Positions 23,710-31,447 of a DNA stretch of 32,730 bases are shown here, piece after piece. The translations under genes were made by a program, and so were the position numbers. Source of the DNA: Clostridia bacterium (GTDB lineage: Bacteria > Bacillota > Clostridia > Christensenellales > CAG-138); NCBI GenBank assembly GCA_017523925.1, contig JAFWVQ010000011.1:1-32730 (forward strand), written 5' to 3'. Under the pieces are notes generated by a model that was given only the letters and a program-made list of their open reading frames with translations, ran no database searches and was not told the DNA's origin. How positions within the stretch are numbered: the stretch's first letter is position 1; each line of letters starts with the position of its first letter.

Positions 23710-24417
23710 ATGATCAACGGCGATATCGAAACAAATCTCACAAAGCCCGAGCGGATGAAAGAAACGGCCGATCTTGCCGCAGGCCTCGTTCTGACGATGC
23801 TTGTGGGCTATGGCGTGATACTCTTTCAGCGAAACGTTATGACGGGCTTTCCGCAGGCGCTGCGGCTCGCGCTGCGCTTTCCGCTTGCTTGGCTCGTTGC
23901 CCTTCCCGCCATCGCGATACTCCTCATCAGGCGCGACCGGCTTGTGACGCTTCGCCCCACGAAGCGCGGGCTGCCCGCTCAACTTGCCGTGGGCGTTTTG
24001 CTCGGCATTCTGCTCAGCGCCGCCGTTCACGGCCTGCTTTACCTGCTCAGTGCGCTCGGCGCGATCACCTTTACTCCCGCAAAGAGCGAGCTTAGGCTTT
24101 TTGACAGCCTTTACAAGCTTGCGTACTTCCTTATCGCGATCGGCGCAAGCGAGGAGTTTATTTTCCGCTGCTTCTTCTATGAAAAGCTCAAGCGCGTCTT
24201 CAATACGGAGCTTGCCGCAGTGCTCGGCTCCGCGCTCATATTCGCGCTTTTCCACGTTATAAACGGCTCGGGCATCGTCAACCTTGCGCTGATCTTCATC
24301 ATCGGCATCGTGTTCGCCGTATCCCGCCTCAAGCTGAAAAGCTGCACCCTGCTTTCGCTGATCGTTATGCACGGCGTTTATGATTGGCTCGGCGGCATCA
24401 TCCCGGCCCTGTTTTAA
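23710..24417 (+). CDS. CPBP-family intramembrane metalloprotease (CAAX-like)
   Basis: The 235-residue protein has about six hydrophobic segments and the CPBP motifs: EExxxR as E148-E149-F-I-F-R153, FxxxH as FALFH (H182), and a final H221-G-V-Y-D225. These form the intramembrane catalytic site of CAAX prenyl-protease 2/Abi proteins. Bacterial members process peptides or confer self-immunity to bacteriocins; the substrate here is unknown. The ATG is chosen over an upstream TTG because GAAAGG is eight bases away. It overlaps no gene but follows glgA by two bases and ends at a strong bidirectional terminator. Confidence 0.9.
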   Translation: MINGDIETNLTKPERMKETADLAAGLVLTMLVGYGVILFQRNVMTGFPQALRLALRFPLAWLVALPAIAILLIRRDRLVTLRPTKRGLPAQLAVGVLLGILLSAAVHGLLYLLSALGAITFTPAKSELRLFDSLYKLAYFLIAIGASEEFIFRCFFYEKLKRVFNTELAAVLGSALIFALFHVINGSGIVNLALIFIIGIVFAVSRLKLKSCTLLSLIVMHGVYDWLGGIIPALF

Positions 24418-24432
24418 GAACCATACAGTATC

Positions 24433-24460
24433 AAAAAACCCGCCGCTCGGCGGGTTTTTT
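24433..24460. terminator. bidirectional Rho-independent terminator
   Basis: A6, CCCGCCG, CTC, CGGCGGG-type arms and T6 give a symmetric hairpin with U-tracts in both directions. It can end the glgA-CPBP transcript and the convergent LRR-dockerin transcript. Confidence 0.9.
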
Positions 24461-24500
24461 ACCTCAACTATTCACTATTCATTATTCACTATTCACTATT
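24461..24500 (+). repeat. heptamer tract (copy C)
   Basis: ACCTCA is followed by five 7-bp units of the ACTATTC/ATTATTC type. It begins directly at the end of the terminator T-run. The order of units (two ACTATTC, one ATTATTC, two ACTATTC-type) is the same as in copy B and in the 67-bp array. Confidence 0.85.
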
Positions 24501-24516
24501 AACCGTTCTCCATGCA

Positions 24517-25581
24517 TCAATAGATCGCCATGCTTCTTCTCATAACGAGCATTGCGTCGATCATATTCACCGTGCCGTCGCCGTTCACATCCGCGCCGGC
24601 GCCGTTCTGCATGGGCGAGAGGCTCGTGGAGATGCGCATGATGCGCAGCGCGTCCGCAAGGTCAACGCTGCCGCTGCCGTCCGCATCGCCGGGGGCGGAG
24701 CCGTAGAGCGTGAAGCGGGCAACGAACGAGGTGCCGATGCCCTCGCCGGGCGTGAACACGGTGTAATCGGTTATGAAGCGGCCGTCCTCGGTGTACCAGC
24801 CGTTATAGGTGGTGCAGCCGTCGGCGCAGTCCGCGCTGATGAAAAAGAGGTTTTCGTTGTTGTACTCGGGATCCTGCGCGATATAGCAGGAGATGAACTT
24901 ATTGCCGCCATCCACCATGCGAAGGTACTTCACGCCCGTGATGAGCGGGTTCGAGCGCAGGTCGAGCGTTTTGAGGCGGTTGTCCGTGCAGATCAGCACC
25001 GAGAGCTCGGGGCAGTGCGAAACGTCCAGATTCGGGATCTGATTCCACCTGCACTCGAGGAAGCGGATCGCGCTCGAGCCCGAGATATCCAGCGCGGCGA
25101 TGGAATTCTGCGCGCAGTTCAAAAGGTACAGCGCGGGGCAGTCCGACACGTTCAGCGCGGTGAGCGAATTGGTGTTTATAACGAGCGATTCGAGCGCGGT
25201 GCAGCCCGAAAGGTCGAGCGTGCCGCGAAGCGAGCCGGGTATGTTCGCGCAGCTCACGCTTTGCAGGCGCATCTCGCCGTTCGCCTCTACCCAGCGGAAG
25301 CGGGGAGCGCCGCTCGCGTCCGCACCCCAGGTCTCGGGGTCGAGCGCATCGTAGGAGGCAGAGAGCCGCTGCCCGTTCTTGACGCCGGAGCCGCCGTCCT
25401 GCTCGAGGAACGCGGCGAGCTTTTGATAGTCGTTTTCATTGTATGCTTCCGCAGTGCGGACCGCATATTCCGCCTCGGGAGTGGCCTGCGCGGCGCTCAC
25501 GGGGTGCGCGGAGGCGATCGGGGAGAGCGCGACGGCTGCCGCAAGCAGCAGCGCAAGGAGCCAATTGAGTTTCATCTTCAT
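24517..25581 (-). CDS. secreted leucine-rich-repeat protein with C-terminal dockerin
   Basis: The 354-residue protein has a signal peptide (about 1-30), an N-terminal helical segment (33-62), then about five leucine-rich repeats of roughly 21 residues (117-222). The repeat pattern is L-x-x-L-D/N-(V/L/I)-S-x-C/S-x-x-L-x-x-L-x-C/I. A linking domain follows (about 223-295). A dockerin (297-354) ends the protein, with calcium loops D-A-D-G-S-G-S-V-D-L-A-D and D-V-N-G-D-G-T-V-N-M-I-D. Dockerins bind cohesins, so it could be attached to the eleven-cohesin scaffoldin. Its LRRs suggest binding to a protein or glycan. No catalytic motif is seen. The start at 25581 has AAAGGTG upstream; a longer frame lacks support. 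It has its own promoter and a shared bidirectional terminator. Confidence 0.87.
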   Translation of the reverse strand: MKMKLNWLLALLLAAAVALSPIASAHPVSAAQATPEAEYAVRTAEAYNENDYQKLAAFLEQDGGSGVKNGQRLSASYDALDPETWGADASGAPRFRWVEANGEMRLQSVSCANIPGSLRGTLDLSGCTALESLVINTNSLTALNVSDCPALYLLNCAQNSIAALDISGSSAIRFLECRWNQIPNLDVSHCPELSVLICTDNRLKTLDLRSNPLITGVKYLRMVDGGNKFISCYIAQDPEYNNENLFFISADCADGCTTYNGWYTEDGRFITDYTVFTPGEGIGTSFVARFTLYGSAPGDADGSGSVDLADALRIMRISTSLSPMQNGAGADVNGDGTVNMIDAMLVMRRSMAIY

Positions 25582-25615
25582 ATTTTTCACCTTTCCACAG
25601 TGTTTTTTCGCTAAT

Positions 25616-25644
25616 ATAATACCATCCCGCGGAGCCTCTGTCAA
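25616..25644 (-). promoter_or_regulatory. promoter of the LRR-dockerin gene
   Basis: A perfect TTGACA (25639-25644) and TATTAT (25616-25621) are 17 bases apart on the minus strand, about 35 bases before the start codon. Confidence 0.78.
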
Positions 25645-25686
25645 TCGCATGGCCCGGCGGCAAACGCCCGGGGCCGAATCGTGCGA

Positions 25687-26000
25687 AAAAGGAAGGTTTC
25701 AAGGGCTATGCCCCTTGGGCGCATCCGCATAAGGATAAACAGCCTCAAAAGGCATCTTTTCGCGCCATACATCGTTGAAAATGCTCGAAAGACCACTCCG
25801 AGTATTTCTCCGCTTTTCGCCTCGTCTGACACGAAAATCTGCTCTTTTTAGGCGCTGCGCGGTTTTCAGCCGACATCTTGAATTAGAATGAGCTCCGGGA
25901 ATACGAACGGTATTCCCGGAGCGTTTGTATTGGAAAAAGTGTTATATTCGGCTGAAAACCTGCATCTCCTTATGCGGACACGCCCTCGAGCCTTCCTTTT
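25687..26000. repeat. nested fold-back element in the intergenic gap
   Basis: Four inverted repeats nest around one centre. AAAAGGAAGG (25687-25696) pairs with CCTTCCTTTT (25991-26000). TCCGCATAAGGA (25724-25735) pairs with 25967-25978. GGTTTTCAGCCGA (25861-25873) pairs with 25948-25960. A 13-bp perfect hairpin with a GAACG loop (25892-25922) lies at the centre. About 125 bp of extra sequence lies in the left arm (25736-25860). I see no gene in 25645-26045. It may be a non-autonomous mobile repeat or a structured RNA. Confidence 0.75.
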
Positions 26001-26045
26001 GGAGCTATTCTGCCGGTATGTGGAATGTTGTCCCCCGTTCGCGCA

Positions 26046-27965
26046 TCAGTTGAAGATATGGAACGAGCAGATGAAATTCCTGTACCAATACGGGCTGTTG
26101 AAGCTTCTTTCGACCACCTTGCCGTTGGACTGCGAGGCGTCGATCTGCATCCAGCTTCCGCTGCATATCGCAACGTGGCCGTAGTAAACGATCACGTCGC
26201 CCTTCTTGACGTTGTAGATGCTGTTGTTGCGCGGGTAGCGCGTGCAGCTTCTCCACATATAGCTGGTCATGTAGCTCTGGTTGATGCCCGCCCTGTTCAT
26301 GCACCAGTACACGAAGCCGGAGCAATCGAACACGGAGGGACCCTTGCCGCCGCGAACGTAGCGGCTGCCGAGCTTGGTCCTCGCGATGGAGAGGAAGTTG
26401 TTTATGCGTGCGCTGACGCTGCCGCCGGTGTTGCCGGAGTTTCCGGAGCCGCCCGAATTGCCGGAGCCGCCGGAATTGCCGGAGCCGCCGGAGCTGCTCT
26501 GCGGCACCACGGGGGACGAGGCGCGCACGGCGGAGCCGCTCATGAGCTTATTCATCGTGAATTTGCCCACCTTGCCGTCCACGTCCAGCCCATTGTTGCG
26601 CTGGAAGAGCCTTACCGCCTGCTCGGTCAGCGAGGTGAAATAGCTGTTCACGTCCTGAGCGCGCATATAGTTGAGCTCGTACAGGCGGGCCTGAACGTTC
26701 ATAACGTCCGAACCGTGCATCGAGTAGGACAGCACGTTGCCGTTCACGTCCTCGCTCTCGAGCTTGGCGCAGGTGCCGGGCCCGAGGTAGCCGTCCACAA
26801 CAAGGCCGTTCTGCGCCTGGAAGCGCATGACCGCCATCCTGGTGTCGGTGCCGTAGATGCCGTCGGGATTCGTGGTGAGATAGCCAAGCTCCTTGAGCCT
26901 GAGCTGATAGGTGAGCACGCGGTCGCCCGAGTCGCCGTATTCAAGCATCCTCGCCTTCGCGTCCTCAGAATAGAGCGCTTCTTTTGTGTTTCTGCCGACC
27001 TTGCCGTCCACGCCAAGATCGTTGAATTCCTGAAATTCCTTTACCGCGTCGAGCGTTGCGTCGTCGAACCTGCCGCTCTTCGTTTTGAGATAGCCGAGCT
27101 CATACAGCCTATCCTGGATGAACTCAACGTCCGAACCGGAATCGCCGAAGGTGCAGAGATAGCTCCTGGCGTTGTTGTTGAACAGCGCGTTGTAGGTGCG
27201 CGTGTTCAGCTTGCCGGTAACGGGGATATCGTTTCTGCGCTGGAAAACCTCGAGCGCGGAGGTCGTCACCCTGCCGAGATAGTCGGTCGGCTCGTCCTGA
27301 TCCATGTACCACAGGATCATCAGCCTTTCCTGCACGGCGGGGATGAGGTCATTGTGCTCGCCGTAGCGAACGAGCACCAGATTATCGCTCGTCATGATGC
27401 CCGGGGTCACCTCCGGCACCTCGGTCACCACGGGAGTGTACGGCTCGGGCGTGATGATCGGCGGCAGGGGCGGCCGCTCGGAGTAATCCTCAACGGGGGG
27501 ATTCACCGAGGTGAAAATGGGCATATCCCTGAACGCTGCGGAGTTCTCTCCGCTCGCATTGGGGTCGAGCGTGGGCTGCGGAGTGGGCTGCGCCGTGGGC
27601 GCGGGCTCCGGAGTGGGTTCGGGTGCGGGCTGCGCCGTGAGCGCGAGCGCGGGGGCGGATGCTTGCTCCACGGGCGCCGCGGTGATCGCCTCGGCGGGCA
27701 GGAGCGCGTTTCTTTCGGGCTGCATTGCTTCCTCGGCCCCGACGCCGCCCTTGAGCAGGGAGCCGATGACCACCGCACCGAGCAGCGCGACGGCCGCGCA
27801 TGAGATGATCAGCCGATCGTCCCATATCCTTCTGAGAAGCCCCTTGCCGCCATTTCTGACCCGGCGCGGGCTTCCCGCCGCCACGCTTCGCGCGAAGGCG
27901 GCCTTTTCGTCCGCACGGAGGGCTGTGCTTCCCTTGGCGGACACATCGATCAACAGTTTTTTCAT
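26046..27965 (-). CDS. NlpC/P60 cell-wall hydrolase with four peptidoglycan-binding repeats
   Basis: The 639-residue protein has a basic cytoplasmic start, one transmembrane helix (about 52-70) and a Pro-rich stalk (95-190). Four PG_binding_1 modules lie at about 205-262, 276-332, 347-403 and 418-476, each with a Q-x-R-L..LGYL and F-Q-x-x-N/D-x-L-x-V-D/T-G-x-(V/L)-G core. A Gly-Ser linker (489-516) and an NlpC/P60 domain (about 518-639) follow. The catalytic residues are Cys548 in DCSGF and His597 in GHVAI. NlpC/P60 enzymes cut peptide bonds in peptidoglycan stems. The membrane anchor and repeats suggest a hydrolase acting on the wall during growth or division. AAGGAGG just before the ATG fixes the start. 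It is preceded by a leader of about 280 nt. Confidence 0.93.
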   Translation of the reverse strand: MKKLLIDVSAKGSTALRADEKAAFARSVAAGSPRRVRNGGKGLLRRIWDDRLIISCAAVALLGAVVIGSLLKGGVGAEEAMQPERNALLPAEAITAAPVEQASAPALALTAQPAPEPTPEPAPTAQPTPQPTLDPNASGENSAAFRDMPIFTSVNPPVEDYSERPPLPPIITPEPYTPVVTEVPEVTPGIMTSDNLVLVRYGEHNDLIPAVQERLMILWYMDQDEPTDYLGRVTTSALEVFQRRNDIPVTGKLNTRTYNALFNNNARSYLCTFGDSGSDVEFIQDRLYELGYLKTKSGRFDDATLDAVKEFQEFNDLGVDGKVGRNTKEALYSEDAKARMLEYGDSGDRVLTYQLRLKELGYLTTNPDGIYGTDTRMAVMRFQAQNGLVVDGYLGPGTCAKLESEDVNGNVLSYSMHGSDVMNVQARLYELNYMRAQDVNSYFTSLTEQAVRLFQRNNGLDVDGKVGKFTMNKLMSGSAVRASSPVVPQSSSGGSGNSGGSGNSGGSGNSGNTGGSVSARINNFLSIARTKLGSRYVRGGKGPSVFDCSGFVYWCMNRAGINQSYMTSYMWRSCTRYPRNNSIYNVKKGDVIVYYGHVAICSGSWMQIDASQSNGKVVERSFNSPYWYRNFICSFHIFN

Positions 27966-28247
27966 ACTGCCTCCTTTTGCCTTGAGGCCTGCCGCGCCGC
28001 CCCGATCGGGGCGCAACTTGCTCTCCCGCAGTGCGGGTAAGCCGAATGATGCGGCAAGCGACGTTTATCGGACAGGATGCGGCCATGCGGCGTGGAATGA
28101 TGGACGATTTCCCGCAGTTCCTCCTTTGCGGGAGCGGCGGAGCGTTCTAAGCCGCCGTAAGGCGCCGCTGTGACGGTATCCTGCCCCCTTCCGAGCGCCG
28201 GTTTCCGGATGGAGCACCATCCGCGATCGAAGCCGAAACTCATCGGG
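27966..28247 (-). promoter_or_regulatory. long structured leader of the NlpC/P60 gene
   Basis: About 280 nt separate the predicted start site from the ATG. On this strand several perfect stems occur: GGATGG/CCATCC (28207-28222), CCCGCA/TGCGGG (28111-28132), CCCGCA/TGCGGG again (28025-28037) and a 14-bp palindrome GCCCCGATCGGGGC (27999-28012). ATCCTGCC (28178-28185) and GACAGGAT (28071-28078) can pair with one wobble. The two CCCGCA/TGCGGG stems could swap partners. I did not recognise a known riboswitch. Confidence 0.5.
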
Positions 28248-28253
28248 GACTGT

Positions 28254-28282
28254 ATTGTAACACACTATTTCGAAAAATGCAA
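28254..28282 (-). promoter_or_regulatory. promoter of the NlpC/P60 gene
   Basis: TTGCAT (28277-28282) and TACAAT (28254-28259) are 17 bases apart on the minus strand. The gap from here to 28462 is AT-rich and holds no gene that I can support. Confidence 0.7.
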
Positions 28283-28462
28283 ATAAATGCTTGAAATATT
28301 GATTTTAGCGATACAATTTTTTTGTCAGGCTGTCCCGTTTTTTGCTGAAATCACCTATGTTTTTCGCACTCTGTATATAATGGCCATTCCTGTCGGATAT
28401 TCCGCCTTTTTCGCCTATTTTGAAAAAATGCCCGTTTGTCTGTATTTTTCGCGGACGAGCCA

Positions 28463-28487
28463 AAAAATCGGTACATAAAAATGTACC
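28463..28487 (-). terminator. Rho-independent terminator of the lipoprotein transcript
   Basis: On the minus strand GGTACAT-TTTT-ATGTACC (28487-28470) is followed by GATTTTTT. It lies downstream of the lipoprotein gene and its 67-bp repeat array, so the array would be part of that transcript's 3' UTR. Confidence 0.7.
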
Positions 28488-28557
28488 GTCCGTACCCTCT
28501 TCGACCCCTCCGCAAACCCTTCTCGCACCCTGCCCGCACCCCCCACCACTGCCCACT

Positions 28558-28774
28558 ACCCACTATTCACTAATAAAGAACGGATCCCGTTCGGGATCCG
28601 CACCTCAACTATTCACTATTCATTATTCACTATTCACTAATAAAGGACGGATCCCGTTCGGGATCCGCACCTTAACTATTCACTATTCATTATCCACTAT
28701 TCACTAATAAAGGACGGATCCTGTTCGGGATCCGCACCTCAACTATTCACTATTCATTATTCACTATTCACTAA
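28558..28774 (+). repeat. 67-bp tandem array of hairpin plus heptamer units
   Basis: Hairpins with arms CGGATCC(C/T) and GGGATCCG and a GTTC loop start at 28581, 28648 and 28715, exactly 67 bp apart. Each is followed by CACCT(C/T)AACTATTC and the five-heptamer tract (ACTATTC, ATTATTC or ATTATCC variants), ending CTAATAAAGRA before the next hairpin. A partial tract precedes the first hairpin. The array ends nine bases from the lipoprotein stop codon. Confidence 0.93.
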
Positions 28775-28782
28775 CCCAATGT

Positions 28783-29439
28783 TCAGTTCTTCTTGAAAAC
28801 GATGGGCAGAAGCTCCTTCATGATCTCGTTGTCCTTTTCCTCCATGCCGCTCGATTCAAAGGTGGTGAACTTCAGCTCGGTGCCGTTGACGGAGAATTCG
28901 GCGGTCTGCTTAACGCCGTCATCCTCGGTCATGGTGAGCTTATTGCCCTCAACGGTGTACTTGCCGCTGCCGGTGAGGCCGCCAAGATCGATCTCGTCGC
29001 CATCCTCATCCTTCATCATGGCCTCTCCGAACTCATCCCAGGAGCTGATGCCCAGCGCTGCAAGGAGCATCTCATCGCTCAAAAGATCGCCCATCGCAGC
29101 CTTGAACATATCGGCCATCGCCTTGCCGAGATTCTTCATCAGGTTCTTTGCGCTCTCCTCGTCCGCCTCGGCCTTGTAGTTGCCGTCCTTATCGAATTCA
29201 TAGGAGATCTTCAGCGTGAGGCCGCTGAAATCAAAGGCGGAAGGATCGACGCCCATCTGCGACAGTTTTTCATCGCCTGCCATCTTCTGCATATAGCCGG
29301 AAAGATCGAGCTCCGCATTCCATTTGCCGACCAGCGCGTTCTCGGGGCTCTTCGAGCACGCCGCAAACGCGGGGAGCAGCATCGCCGCGATAAAAAGCAG
29401 CGCCATTATGCGCGCGATCGCGCTCAGGTTCTTCTTCAT
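28783..29439 (-). CDS. lipoprotein of unknown function
   Basis: The 218-residue protein has a lipoprotein signal peptide with a lipobox-like FAAC (Cys28). LVGKWNAELDLSGY begins a lipocalin-like or small beta-barrel-type fold seen in many Clostridia lipoproteins. A Met-rich helical insert (about 100-145, LMKNLGKAMADMFKAAMGDL-type) precedes a GSGKYTVEGNKLTMTEDDG-type strand region. That ending resembles the K-(Y/W)-x-V-x-G-(N/D)-x-L-(T/S) pattern of secreted lipocalin-like proteins. It should be anchored in the membrane outer leaflet. No enzymatic motif is visible. The start has GGAGGAG seven bases upstream and its own promoter. The long 3' UTR carries the 67-bp array. Confidence 0.72.
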   Translation of the reverse strand: MKKNLSAIARIMALLFIAAMLLPAFAACSKSPENALVGKWNAELDLSGYMQKMAGDEKLSQMGVDPSAFDFSGLTLKISYEFDKDGNYKAEADEESAKNLMKNLGKAMADMFKAAMGDLLSDEMLLAALGISSWDEFGEAMMKDEDGDEIDLGGLTGSGKYTVEGNKLTMTEDDGVKQTAEFSVNGTELKFTTFESSGMEEKDNEIMKELLPIVFKKN

Positions 29440-29512
29440 TTTATTCTCCTCCAAACAGCTTTTCTCTTTTCACCGAGCGCGGCGGTCCGCCGCTGCCCGG
29501 TTCCATAGGTCG

Positions 29513-29541
29513 ATTATATATCTAAAACGCAATCAAGTCAA
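29513..29541 (-). promoter_or_regulatory. promoter of the lipoprotein gene
   Basis: TTGACT (29536-29541) and TATAAT (29513-29518) are 17 bases apart on the minus strand. A GCGGCG/CGCCGC hairpin lies in the leader near 29480-29494. Confidence 0.82.
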
Positions 29542-29577
29542 CCTTATCGCAAAAATTCGCTTCGGGCCAGCTTCGGT

Positions 29578-31077
29578 TCATCCCTGCGGGGCTTCGCTCC
29601 CGCCGAAATACGCCTCAACGTAGTGCGCGATCAGCTCCTCGTCGAGCTCCACGACCGTATTCTGCTTCCATTCCTCGAGCAGCGCGGCGAAGCTTTCATC
29701 AAGGGTCTTCTTCTTATACTCGTCGAAAACGCTCGCATAGACGGGGTCGCTGTCGTTGCCGAGGTCGATCTTGGTTTCGCCGCTCTCGAGCCGCTCCGAG
29801 ATGAAGATGAAGTGTACGCCGCCGCCTGCGGTATAGCTTCTGCACTCCACGATCCCAACGCCGTCCGTGGTCTCATGGAATTTGACCTCGTAATCGCCGA
29901 TCAGATCATCCGAGCTGCCGGCATAGAATTCGATATCCTCGGGCAGCTTCCAGTTCTCGCCGTAGTAAAGCAGGCAGGAGCCCACGCTGAAGCCGTCGAA
30001 ATAGTAGTTGAGAAGCCGCTCGTTCATCGTGTAGCCATGCTCGCGGAAGGGCAGATAGGCTGCAAGCTCCTGCTCGGAGAGCTCCGCATCCGCATCGGTG
30101 GCGAACACGGTATCATCGTTGTATTCGGAGGAAGCAACGTACTTATTATAGAAATCCTCGAAGCTGATGCCTGCCTCGAGCGCGCTGCGCACAGCGGCGA
30201 TGCGCCCAAGCTGCTCCTCGCCGAAAAAGCCCTCGACCGTTTCGGATACCACGTCCATATTCTCATACTGTATGAGCAGATGCTTCACGTTGAACATATC
30301 CTCGGGCGTGTAGAGCGGGCAGCGTCCTCCGCCCTTAATATAGGCCTCGTACTGCGAGGTGAACGCCTCGGGATCGCTTTCAAATTTCTCCTTATCCGCG
30401 ACAAGCGCTTCATTATAATACCTCTCCGCGCCGTCCGGGCTTATCTCGACCTTGTCCGCCTCGAGCTGCTGCAGCTTCTCAATGCGCATGGTCTTTGTAA
30501 GGTCCCCGCGTACCTCCTCAAGATAGCGCTCCACGGTGTAGCCGTGCTCCGCGAGCACCGACTCGAGCTCCCTGAAGCGGGCCTCGCGGATCGCCTGCTC
30601 GCCCTCTATGCTCTGATCGATCATCATCTGGGAGAGCGCGTACTCGAGCTCCTCGTCCACCCTTTCGGCAAGCGCCTTTTCGTCGTCCTCATCCAGCTCG
30701 ATGCCGAGCTCGTCGCAGCGAGTCAGCAGCGCGCCGGTCTCGATGAGCTGCCCCTTTATCATGCCTTCCATATCGGTCATGTACGCCGCATAGGGCGCGT
30801 ATGCCTGATAGATATTGAAATAATCCTCCATCGTGTATTCGACCGTGCCGACCCTGCCGATGGATATCTTGCTCAGATCCTCGTCCTCATGGTTATGCCC
30901 GTCGTGCTCGCCCGAGGGCGCGCCGGTGGGCGCGTCGGTCGGTGCGGGGGTCGCCGAGGCCGCAGGGTCAGTGTTTGCGCCTTCCTCGGTCTGTTTTCTG
31001 TCCCCGCACGCGGCGAGCAGGCAGAGCACCGTTATCGCCGCAAGCATCAGGGCGATGAGCTTAGTATGCTTTTTCAT
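29578..31077 (-). CDS. PrsA/SurA-like lipoprotein foldase with His/Asp-rich linker
   Basis: The 499-residue protein has a lipobox LLAAC (Cys24), a Thr/Ala/Pro-rich linker and a His/Asp/Glu-rich stretch (about 57-69, EHDGHNHEDED). A helical SurA-like chaperone domain follows (about 75-265). Next is a parvulin-like region starting at NVKHLLIQ, with a large insert and a late GGGVHFIFISER strand. C-terminal helices end the protein. PrsA-type foldases help exported proteins fold at the membrane-wall interface. The rotamase core is split and divergent, so isomerase activity is uncertain. Secretion of large cohesin and dockerin proteins would be a natural use, by inference. GGAGG lies seven bases before the ATG. 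Confidence 0.8.
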   Translation of the reverse strand: MKKHTKLIALMLAAITVLCLLAACGDRKQTEEGANTDPAASATPAPTDAPTGAPSGEHDGHNHEDEDLSKISIGRVGTVEYTMEDYFNIYQAYAPYAAYMTDMEGMIKGQLIETGALLTRCDELGIELDEDDEKALAERVDEELEYALSQMMIDQSIEGEQAIREARFRELESVLAEHGYTVERYLEEVRGDLTKTMRIEKLQQLEADKVEISPDGAERYYNEALVADKEKFESDPEAFTSQYEAYIKGGGRCPLYTPEDMFNVKHLLIQYENMDVVSETVEGFFGEEQLGRIAAVRSALEAGISFEDFYNKYVASSEYNDDTVFATDADAELSEQELAAYLPFREHGYTMNERLLNYYFDGFSVGSCLLYYGENWKLPEDIEFYAGSSDDLIGDYEVKFHETTDGVGIVECRSYTAGGGVHFIFISERLESGETKIDLGNDSDPVYASVFDEYKKKTLDESFAALLEEWKQNTVVELDEELIAHYVEAYFGGSEAPQG

Positions 31078-31151
31078 GGAATATCCTCCGTATCGTCTTC
31101 TTTTTTGAATGGACTCCCTCGCGAACAGCGAATGCTTCGCGAATAGACCCT

Positions 31152-31179
31152 ATTATACCATAATTTTCTTTAAAAGCAA
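31152..31179 (-). promoter_or_regulatory. promoter of the PrsA-like gene
   Basis: TTGCTT (31174-31179) and TATAAT (31152-31157) are 16 bases apart on the minus strand. The gap 31078-31447 holds this promoter and the divergent promoter of the kinase-like gene, with no gene between them. Confidence 0.65.
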
Positions 31180-31332
31180 CGGCAAAGCGCGGATTGTCGA
31201 TTCTTTGTCGATTTTCACGCTTCGCCGCGCCGCCGCGCCCGCATGGCGCGGATACGGTGCCGCGTTTTCGGGTCCATTCCCCCGCTTTCCGCCCGCTCGC
31301 GGCCATTTTCGCAATAATTTTGCTCTCTGCCG

Positions 31333-31361
31333 TTGTCAAAACGCAAAGGGTATGGTATAAT
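31333..31361 (+). promoter_or_regulatory. promoter of the cytidylate-kinase-like gene
   Basis: TTGTCA (31333-31338) and TATAAT (31356-31361) are 17 bases apart, about 85 bases before the ATG. Confidence 0.8.
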
Positions 31362-31447
31362 ATACTATGGTAAAGGCGCAGGGGTCTCGCTTGCAGGAGC
31401 GATTCGGCGCGGATGCCCTTGAAAAACGCTGTAACGGAGGAATAACC

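Noticed and set aside
25641..25832. 63-codon minus-strand frame inside the fold-back region
   Set aside because: It has no ribosome binding site and its sequence lies within the inverted-repeat element; it is probably a spurious frame.
25892..25922. Classical terminator for the NlpC/P60 gene
   Set aside because: The 13-bp hairpin is perfect, but neither strand has a U-run after it, and it is the centre of a larger inverted repeat.
26025..27803. 592-codon plus-strand frame over the NlpC/P60 gene
   Set aside because: It is a shadow of the conserved minus-strand hydrolase; no motif is recognisable in it.
27966..28247. c-di-AMP (ydaO) riboswitch upstream of the NlpC/P60 gene
   Set aside because: The context fits, but I could not find the conserved GGGTGAA and CCGTCAGCTAAC-type blocks. 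Kept only as an unclassified leader.
28558..28774. CRISPR array
   Set aside because: The period is regular, but the whole 67-bp unit is repeated with no variable spacers, and no cas genes are present.
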